A stretch of DNA of 64,000 nucleotides from Solenopsis invicta (lineage: Eukaryota > Arthropoda > Insecta > Hymenoptera > Formicidae). A program made the translations under genes and the position numbers. Below, one piece after another: positions 1 to 9,484 of this stretch. Numbering within the stretch: position 1 is the first letter of the stretch; each line of letters opens with the position of its first letter. The notes beneath the pieces are model-generated. The model saw only the letters and a list, made by a program, of their open reading frames with translations, was not told where the DNA came from and searched no databases. The stretch spans positions 16,101,001 to 16,165,000 of the forward strand of contig NC_052668.1 of the NCBI RefSeq assembly GCF_016802725.1. The letters are read 5' to 3'.

Positions 1-3000
1 GGTAAAGTGAAAAACGAAAGACTTATATCAGTCAAACTTCGAAATCTTTGAGTAAAATTATTTTTGCGATTTTCTCCAATATCTCTGTGTTCTGACAGCC
101 CCCAGAAGAGTATTAATTTTTTCATGATGGATCGAATCGGTAAAGTGAAAAACGAAAGACTTATATCAGACCAAAATTTTTGAGAAAAATTTTTTTTGCG
201 AATTTCTCCAATATTTCTGTGTTCTGATAGCCCCCAGAAGAGTATTAATTTTTTTCATAATGTATCGAATCGCTAAAGTGAAAAACGAAAGACTTATATC
301 AGACCAAAATTTTTGAGAAAAATTTTTTTTGCGAATTTCTCCAATATTTCTGTGTTCTGACAGCCTCCAGAAGAGTTCTAACTTTTATCATGATGGATCG
401 AATCGCTAAAGTGAAAAACGCAAGACATATATCAGTCAAACTTCGAAATCTTTGAATAAAATTATTTTTGCGATTTTCTCCAATATCTCTGTGTTCTGAT
501 AGCCCCCAGTAGAGTATTAATTTTTTTCATGATGTATCGAATCGGTAAAGTGAAAAACGAAAGACTTATATCAGACCAAAATTTTTGAGAAAAATTTTTT
601 TTGCGAATTTCTCCAATATTTCTGTGTTCTGACAGCCTCCAGAAGAGTTCTAACTTTTATCATGATGGATCGAATCGCTAAAGTGAAAAACGAAAGACTT
701 ATATCAGACCAAAATTTTTGAGAAAAATTTTTTTTGCGAATTTCTCCAATATTTCTGTGTTCTGATAGCCCCCAGAAGAGTTCTAACTTTTATCATGATG
801 GATCGAATCGCTAAAGTGAAAAACGAAAGACTTATATCTGTCAAACTTCGAAATCTTTGAGTAAAATTATTTTTGCGATTTTCTCCAATATCTGTGTGTT
901 CTCAAAGCCTCCAGAAGAGTTCTAACTTTTATCATGATGGATCAAATCGCTAAAGTGAAAAACGAAGGACTTATATCAGTCAAACTTCGAAATTTTTGAG
1001 TAAAATTATTTTTGCGATTTTCTCCAATATCTCTGTGTTCTGATAGCCCCCAGAAGAGTATTAATTTTTTTCATTATGGATCGAATCGCTAAAGTGAAAA
1101 ACGAAAGACTTATATCAGACCAAAATTTTTGAGAAAAATTTTTTTTGCGAATTTCTCCAATATTTCTGTGTTCTGACAGCCTCCAGAAGAGTTCTAACTT
1201 TTATCATGATGGATCGAATCGCTAAAGTGAAAAACGAAAGACTTATATCAGACCAAAATTTTTGAGAAAAATTTTTTTTGCGAATTTCTCCAATATTTCT
1301 GTGTTCTGATAGCCCCCAGAAGAGTTCTAACTTTTATCATGATGGATCGAATCGCTAAAGTGAAAAACGAAAGACTTATATCAGTCAAACTTCGAAATTT
1401 TTGAGTAAAATTATTTTTGCGATTTTCTCCAATATCTCTGTGTTCTGATAGCCCCCAGAAGAGTATTAATTTTTTTCATGATGGATCGAATCGCTAAAGT
1501 GAAAAACGAAAGACTTATATCAGACCAAAATTTTTGAGAAAAATTTTTTTTGCGAATTTCTCCAATATTTCTGTGTTCTGACAGCCTCCAGAAGAGTTCT
1601 AACTTTTATCATGATGGATCGAATCGCTAAAGTGAAAAACGAAAGACTTATATAAGACCAAAATTTTTGAGAAAAATTTTTTTTGCGAATTTCTCCAATA
1701 TTTCTGTGTTCTGATAGCCCCCAGAAGAGTTCTAACTTTTATCATGATGGATCGAATCGCTAAAGTGAAAAACGAAAGACTTATATCAGTCAAACTTCGA
1801 AATCTTTGAGTAAAATTATTTTTGCGAATTTCTCCAATATTTCTGTGTTCTGATAGCCCCCAGAAGAGTATTAATTTTTTTCATGATGTATCGAATCGCT
1901 AAAGTGAAAAACGAAAGACTTATATCAGTCAAACTTCGAAATCTTTGAATAAAATTATTTTTGCGATTTTCTCCAATATCTCTGTGTTCTGATAGCCCCC
2001 AGAAGAGTATTAATTTTTTTCATGATGTATCGAATCGGTAAAGAGAAAAACGAAAGACTTATATCAGACCAAAATTTTTGAGAAAAATTTTTTTTGCGAA
2101 TTTCTCCAATATTTCTGTGTTCTGACAGCCTCCAGAAGAGTTCTAACTTTTATCATGATGGATCGAATCGCTAAAGTGAAAAACGAAAGACTTATATCAG
2201 ACCAAAATTTTTGAGAAAAATTTTTTTTGCGAATTTCTCCAATATTTCTGTGTTCTGATAGCCCCCAGAAGAGTTCTAACTTTTATCATGATGGATCGAA
2301 TCGCTAAAGTGAAAAACGAAAGACTTATATCTGTCAAACTTCGAAATCTTTGAGTAAAATTATTTTTGCGATTTTCTCCAATATCTGTGTGTTCTCAAAG
2401 CCTCCAGAAGAGTTCTAACTTTTATCATGATGGATCAAATCGCTAAAGTGAAAAACGAAGGACTTATATCAGTCAAACTTCGAAATTTTTGAGTAAAATT
2501 ATTTTTGCGATTTTCTCCAATATCTCTGTGTTCTGATAGCCCCCAGAAGAGTATTAATTTTTTCATGATGGATCGAATCGCTAAAGTGAAAAACGAAAGA
2601 CTTATATCAGACCAAAATTTTTGAGAAAAATTTTTTTTGCGAATTTCTCCAATATTTCTGTGTTCTGACAGCCTCCAGAAGAGTTCTAACTTTTATCATG
2701 ATGGATCGAATCGCTAAAGTGAAAAACGAAAGACTTATATCAGACCAAAATTTTTGAGAAAAATTTTTTTTGCGAATTTCTCCAATATTTCTGTGTTCTG
2801 ATAGCCCCCAGAAGAGTTCTAACTTTTATCATGATGGATCGAATCGCTAAAGTGAAAAACGAAAGACTTATATCAGTCAAACTTCGAAATTTTTGAGTAA
2901 AATTATTTTTGCGATTTTCTCCAATATCTCTGTGTTCTGATAGCCCCCAGAAGAGTATTAATTTTTTTCATGATGGATCGAATCGCTAAAGTGAAAAACG

Positions 3001-5516
3001 AAAGACTTATATCAGACCAAAATTTTTGAGAAAAATTTTTTTTGCGAATTTCTCCAATATTTCTGTGTTCTGACAGCCTCCAGAAGAGTTCTAACTTTTA
3101 TCATGATGGATCGAATCGCTAAAGTGAAAAACGAAAGACTTATATAAGACCAAAATTTTTGAGAAAAATTTTTTTTGCGAATTTCTCCAATATTTCTGTG
3201 TTCTGACAGCCTCCAGAAGAGTTCTATCTTTTATCATGATGGATCGAATCGGTAAAGTGAAAAACGAAAGACTTATATCAGACCAAAGTTTTTGAGAAAA
3301 ATTTTTTTTGCGAATTTCTCCAATATTTCTGTGTTCTGACAGCCTCCAGAAGAGTTCTAACTTTTATCATGAGGGATCGAATCGCTAAAGTGAAAAACGA
3401 AAGACTTATATCACACCAAAATTTTTGAGAAAAATTTTTTTTGCGAATTTCTCCAATATTTCTGTGCTCTGATAGCCCCCAGAAGAGTTCTAACTTTTAT
3501 CGTGATGGATCGAATCGCTAAAGTGAAAAACGAAAGACTTATATCAGTCAAACTTCGAAATCTTTGAGTAAAATTATTTTTGCGATTTTCTCCAATATCT
3601 CTGTGTTCTGACAGCCCCCAGAAGAGTATTAATTTTTTCATGATGGATCGAATCGGTAAAGTGAAAAACGAAAGACTTATATCAGACCAAAATTTTTGAG
3701 AAAAATTTTTTTTGCGAATTTCTCCAATATTTCTGTGTTCTGATAGCCCCCAGAAGAGTATTAATTTTTTTCATGATGTATCGAATCGCTAAAGTGAAAA
3801 ACGAAAGACTTATATCAGACCAAAATTTTTGAGAAAAATTTTTTTTGCGAATTTCTCCAATATTTCTGTGTTCTGACAGCCTCCAGAAGAGTTCTAACTT
3901 TTATCATGATGGATCGAATCGCTAAAGTGAAAAACGAAAGACTTATATCAGTCAAACTTCGAAATCTTTGAGTAAAATTATTTTTGCGATTTTCTCCAAT
4001 ATCTCTGTGTTCTGATAGCCCCCAGAAGAGTATTAATTTTTTTCATGGTGGATCGAGTCGCTAAAGTGAAAAACGAAAGACTTATATCAGTCAGAGATCG
4101 AAATTATTGAGTAAAATTTTTTTTGCGACTTTCTCCAATATCTCTATGTTCTAATAGCCCCCAGAAGAGTATTAAATTTTTTCATGATGGATCGAATCGC
4201 TAAAGTGAAAAACGAAAGACTTATATCAGTCAAACTACGAAATTTTTGAGTAAAATTATTTTTGCGATTTTCTCCAATATCTCTGTGTTCTGACAGCCCC
4301 CAGAAGAGTATTAATTTTTTCATGATGGATCGAATCGGTAAAGTGAAAAACGAAAGACTTATATCAGACCAAAATTTTTGAGAAAAATTTTTTTTGCGAA
4401 TTTCTCCAATATTTCTGTGTTCTGACAGCCTCCAGAAGAGTTCTAACTTTTATCATGATGGATCGAATCGGTAAAGTGAAAAACGAAAGACTTATATCAG
4501 ACCAAAATTTTTGAGAAAAATTTTTTTTGCGAATTTCTCCAATATTTCTGTGTTCTGACAGCCTCCAGAAGAGTTCTAACTTTTATCATGATGGATCGAA
4601 TCGCTAAAGTGAAAAACGAAAGACTTATATCCGACCAAAATTTTTGAGAAAAATTCTTTTGCGAATTTCTCCAATATTTCTGTGCTCTGATAGCCCCCAG
4701 AAGAGTTCTAACTTTTATCGTTATGGATCGAATCGCTAAAGTGAAAAACGAAAGACTTATATCAGTCAAACTTCGAAATCTTTGAGTAAAATTATTTTTG
4801 CGATTTTCTCCAATATCTCTGTGTTCTGATAGCCCCCAGAAGAGTATTAATTTTTTTCATGATGGATCGAATCGCTAAAGTGAAAAACGAAAGACTTATA
4901 TCAGTCAAACTTCGAAATCTTTGAGTAAAATTATTTTTGCGATTTTCTCCAATATCTCTGTGTTCTGACAGCCCCCAGAAGAGTATTAATTTTTTTCATG
5001 ATGGATCGAATCGCTAAAGTGAAAAACGAAAGACTTATATCAGACCAAAATTTTTGAGAAAAATTTTTTTTGCGAATTTCTCCAATATTTCTGTGTTCTG
5101 ACAGCCTCCAGAAGAGTTCTAACTTTTATCATGATGGATCGAATCGCTAAAGTGAAAAACGAAGGACTTATATCAGTCAAACTTCGAAATCTTTGAGTAA
5201 AATTATTTTTGCGATTTTCTCCAATATCTCTGTGTTCTGATAGCCCCCAGAAGAGTATTAATTTTTTTCATGATGGATCGAATCGCTAAAGTGAAAAACG
5301 AAAGACTTATATCAGTCAAACTTCGAAATCTTTGAGTAAAATTATTTTTGCGATTTTCTCCAATATCTCTGTGTTCTGACAGCCCCCAGAAGAGTATTAA
5401 TTTTTTCATGATGGATCGAATCGGTAAAGTGAAAAACGAAAGACTTATATCAGACCAAAATTTTTGAGAAAAATTTTTTTTGCGAATTTCTCCAATATTT
5501 CTGTGTTCTGACAGCC
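1..5516 (+). repeat. Satellite array, block 1 (133-138 bp monomers)
   Basis: Head-to-tail tandem monomers run through the whole block. Two main types are seen. Type A (133 bp where measured, 4321 to 4454) carries the segment AGACCAAAATTTTTGAG and the end CAGCCTCCAGAAGAGTTCTAAC. Type B (138 bp where measured, 23678 to 23816) carries AGTCAAACTTCGAAATCTTT and CAGCCCCCAGAAGAGTATTAA. A rarer third type (AGTCAGAGATCGAAATTATTG) occurs near 4090. Short ORFs on the - strand are only translations of the repeat and are not genes. The array starts before the window. A higher-order period of about 1493 bp is visible between 361 and 3200. Confidence 0.97.
5503..5516. repeat. Target-site duplication, 3' side of retroelement copy 1
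   Basis: GTGTTCTGACAGCC immediately precedes the poly(T) tract. It is repeated exactly at 13533-13546 on the other side of the element. It is part of the normal satellite monomer, so the insertion split one monomer and duplicated 14 bp. Confidence 0.92.
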
Positions 5517-5541
5517 TTTTTTTTTTTTTTTTTTTTTTTTT
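5517..5541 (-). other. Poly(A) tail of retroelement copy 1
   Basis: A run of 25 T on the + strand is the element's poly(A) tail read on the - strand. It abuts the target duplication, which marks the 3' end of the element and a target-primed reverse transcription product. Confidence 0.9.
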
Positions 5542-6029
5542 GTTGACGGAGGGGAAATGCGTTACCGCATACCCCAGGCCTCGGGGGAGGCCTGGCGGTT
5601 ATGTGGGACTCTCCCCCGCCGTCGACGTGACGACAGGGGCATACCCACTAAAACCCCTCCGGGTGTCCGGCTCTGGTCCTTGGCTGGGGGACTCCGGGAA
5701 CGCGTGCAGCATGCTTCCGGAGCCCCCCGGACCGGTCGGCCGAGGCCGACTCAGCACGCCGGGAGGACCCTGGTATAGGTCCCCCGGCAGAGCCGTGAGG
5801 CCAAGCCGGCCTCAGGTCGGTGGAGAGGGACACCAGCCCTCCCCCGCCTCTTCCCCTTGAGTTGTTTACGGGGGTAAAGCCCGGGAGTCCGGCCCCCCGG
5901 CCGGATGTCCCGGGCCCCTACGCGCCGGACTAGTGCGGCGCGGCGGCTTCTCCTTCTCAGTGTTGGGGGGGAGGAGGTAGGAAGAAATTCCTTCCACTCC
6001 CCCACCAGCACCCCGGCGAGGCGCTAGAA

Positions 6030-6071
6030 GGGGGAGCGATGGCGCGTAGTAGCGCGCGCGATCGCTCCCCC
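6030..6071 (-). promoter_or_regulatory. Hairpin just downstream of ORF2 in the 3' UTR, copy 1
   Basis: GGGGGAGCGAT at 6030-6040 pairs with ATCGCTCCCCC at 6061-6071, and an inner GC-rich stem (GCGCG with CGCGC) continues it. It starts 7 nt beyond the ORF2 stop codon in sense orientation. Copies 2 and 3 keep the same stem. In related elements a 3' UTR structure is recognised by the reverse transcriptase, so that role is inferred here. A palindrome with no function cannot be excluded. Confidence 0.6.
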
Positions 6072-6077
6072 GGACCG

Positions 6078-9000
6078 TTAGGTCAGATCTGCCTCGCCGG
6101 GCTCACTAGCGCGGGGGACCCTTCTCCCGCGGCTGTGCGTCCCAAAAACTGGGCCGGCAGCCGAAGGGGAGGAGGGTCGCTCCCTTTCTTCATTCCCGTG
6201 GCGGTCGCCGTTGTCCCTCTCCTCCACGATAGTGGTGAGGGAGGGGGCGACCGCCACGGCTCTTCTGCCCCGCCGCCGCCCGGTGGAACTCCGGGGGCGG
6301 GGGCCGCTTCTTCTCGGTCGGGGTGGACGGGGCGGGGGCCGAGACGAAGCGTGACCCCCGTCTCCGCCGCCCCTTCTGTTCCTCGCGTCGCCTGGGGGCA
6401 TACGGCCCCCAGGCTGACGCTCCCTCACCTTTTCGGCCTCCTCCTTCTGCAGCATGACTCGCTCGCAGAAGGAGGAGACCGCCTTCCAAGCGCTCTCCCT
6501 GCCAACCATCTGACTGATGATGGCCGGCAGGGAGAGGTCGTTTCCAACTTCAGCCCTCAGGACTCCGCGCAGCTCTTCCCACGCTGGACACTCTTCCATC
6601 GTGTGCCGCGCGGAGTCCCGGGCGGCGCCACAGTGGTGGCACTGTGTCGTCGGCTCCTTCCTTATCCTGCACAGGTACTCACCGAAGCAGCCATGCCCGG
6701 TGAGCACCTGTGTCGTCCTGTAGGACAAGCCGCCAAACGGGCGGCCCACCCACTCGTCCAGGTGTGGTAGGACGGCCTCCAAGATCCGAGATCCGGCCGT
6801 CGGCGGGTTGTCGATGAGGTTCCTCTTCCATGACCTCATCACCCGCCGACGGGCCCTCTCCCGTAGCAACGCGGCGGCCCTGGGGGTGACTACCCCCCCT
6901 CAAGGCGGATGGCTTTTGCCCTGGCGTAGGTCCACGCCAGGGCATCGGCCGTGTACTCCGCCGGGGGGAGCCCCGCCAGGGCCATGATTGCCGCGTTGGG
7001 AGCGGTGCGAAACGCGCGCGTTATCCTTCGCGCCAGCCGCCGCTGCACATCGTGCAACACCTTCATGATGCGGCGGCTGGCCAGCGCCTCGCGGAACCAC
7101 ACCGGGGCTCCGTACAGAGCCCCGGACATGATCGCGAGGGCGTACGCGCGTCTAGCACCCACCCTCGGACCCCGGAGGTTGGGCATCAACCCATTGAGGG
7201 CGTTCAATCTCCTGCCCAACCGCTGGGCCAGCTGGTCAAAGTGATCAGCGAAGGCCCAGCGACCGTCCAGGTGCAACCCAAGGTACTTCAGGGTTGCACC
7301 CACCTGAACACGGGTGTTGTCCACCAGGACGAAGGCCTGGGGCGGTACCCCGGAGGAGCCATCGTGAAAGAATATGGCTTCCGTCTTCTCCGGGGCTACC
7401 CTCAGGCCCAGGCCTTTTATGGCACCGACGACACAGGCCACTGCCCAGTCGCCATTGGCGACTGCTCCTCCCCAGGAGGTCCCCCCCGCCACTATGAACG
7501 TGTCGTCAGCGTAGCCGACGACGTAGCAGCGGGGGGGGAGGGCCGTGCGGAGAACTTTGTCGTATGCGGCGTTCCATAGCAGGGGGCCCAACACAGACCC
7601 CTGTGGAACGCCACATGACACGTCCCTCCGCTGCTGGAGTCCGTCTTTGTCGCGGAACTCCAGCTCCCTATCCCGGAAATAGTCCTGAACGATGGCGACG
7701 AGGTAGGGCGGCAGGCGAAAGTACTCGCTCAGCGCCGCCACCACCTCGCCCCAGGGGAGACTATTAAAGGCGTTGGCGATATCCAGGGATATCGCCAACA
7801 CCACCATCCCGTCCCCCGTTAGGGATTCCGAGAGGGACCGAACCTGACGTATCGCGTCGATTGTCGATCGCGCCTCTCGGAACCCGTATTGTTTGGGAGA
7901 CAGTTCAGGACCATTCCGGGCCATATGCCGGATGATGCGGTTAGCGATTATTCGCTCAAAGATCTTACCCGCATCATCCAGCATACAGAGGGGCCTGTAC
8001 GCGGAGGGACTCTCCGCGGGCTTGCCCTCCTTTTTGAGGAGGACAAGCCGGGCCCTCTTCCACCTCCTGGGGAAGGTACCTTCCCGGAGGCACTTCGTGT
8101 ACGTGGCACGAAGTGCCTCCCCTACGATAGGCGATGCCCGGGCCCAGATTTTTGCATAGATGCCATCCGGCCCGGGCGCCTTCGCTTTTTTGCCAGTTAT
8201 TCGGGCGAAGGCCGCGACCATTTCGTGTCTGGACACCTCCAGTTCCTCCGACCATCCTGGGGGAGGGTCGGACTTTTCCGGGATATCCCTCCCCCGGGTG
8301 GGGAACAGTGTGTTCACCACCCTTTGGAGGAACTGTGGGTCCAGCGTCTCCGAGACTGGAGGCGCCCATGAGCGAAGCCTTTTCATCACTATACAGTATG
8401 GCCTGCCCCATGGGTCGCGATCCAGCTCGGAGATCATATCCTCCCAGGCCGCGGCCTTGGCCCGAGCTATGGCGGTCCTCAGGGCCTTTCTGGCATCCCT
8501 GAGGACCGCCGTGGCGTTTGTCAACGCTTCCTCCATGCCCCGTCGCTTGGCGCGCGTGTGCGCCCGCCTGGCAGCCACGGTAGCTCGCCTTAGTTCGGCG
8601 AGCTCCGCGGACCACCAGTAGGCGGCGCGGCGCGCCATAGGTCTGCTGCGGGGCATGGAGGCGTCGCAGGCACGCGACATAATCTCACAGAGGCGCTCCG
8701 CCTCCTCCTCGGCTCCGAGGTCAGCTCCTCCCTCCGGCCAAGTGGAGGCGAGGAGACTGACCTCGAGGGCTTCTAGGTCGAGTTTCCTCAGAACCCATCG
8801 ATTCCTATCCCGGGTGCGGCGGTGTTGCTCTCGCACCTCCGTGGGGGGGGAGACCAGCTCCATGGAGATAAGTCTATGATCAGACGTCTCTCCGAGGGAG
8901 CCGGTCTCCACCGTCCATCCCTGGACCCTGTTTAGGGCCTCGGGGGAGGCCCATGTCACGTCGACAATGGACTCTCCCCCGGTCCCCACGTAGGTGCTGA

Positions 9001-9484
9001 CCCGGCCCCGGTTCAAAAGGACCAGGCCGAGCCCCGCCGCAAACTCTAAAGCGAGGCGGCCCCTCGCGTCAGTGCGGGGAGAGCCCCAGGCCACAGCATG
9101 GGCATTGAGGTCTCCCCCCACGATGACAGGCCTTGGAGAGCGACTGAGTATGTCGCTCTCCATGCCGTCTAAGGCCGCCTCGTACTCCCCCCTGGTTAGG
9201 CTAGGGGGGAGATAGCATCCCAGGACATCGATGGGTCCGTACTCGACCATGACGAAGCCCTCGCCAGCCGATAGAGGAATCATCGGCGGAGCGCCCGGCA
9301 CATGATGGCTGACCATCGCCACCTTCCCCGAGGGATCTCCAACCCAGTTGGGGTTGCCCTCGGGGATCCTATAAGGATCGGCGACGATGGCCAGCCCGCC
9401 ACCCCCCTCCGCCAGGCACTGCGCAAGCATGTCTTGCGCAGCCCTGGCGTGATTGAGGTTGGCCTGGAGGAGCCTAGGGGGCAT
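6078..9484 (-). pseudogene. Retroelement copy 1 ORF2: endonuclease-reverse transcriptase, one frameshift
   Basis: The ATG at 9484-9482 opens an 864-codon frame that runs to 6890. The frame continues in another phase from 6869 to a stop at 6078. Copies 2 and 3 read straight through this region, and copy 1 has one C fewer in the run around 6893-6900, so this is a single-base deletion or a homopolymer sequencing error. Residues 1-210 are an apurinic-type endonuclease: QANLN near the start, GGDLNAH at 123-129 with the catalytic Asp at 125, and SDH at 201-203. The RT follows, with YGFREARST, SLDIANAFNSLPW, GVPQGSVLGPLLWN and the catalytic YADD at 658-661. The shifted C-terminal part carries CHHCGAARDSARHTMEEC, a CX2CX8HX4C finger usual in R1-clade ORF2. 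The protein would nick the satellite target and prime cDNA synthesis there. The start overlaps ORF1 by 11 nt. Confidence 0.92.
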
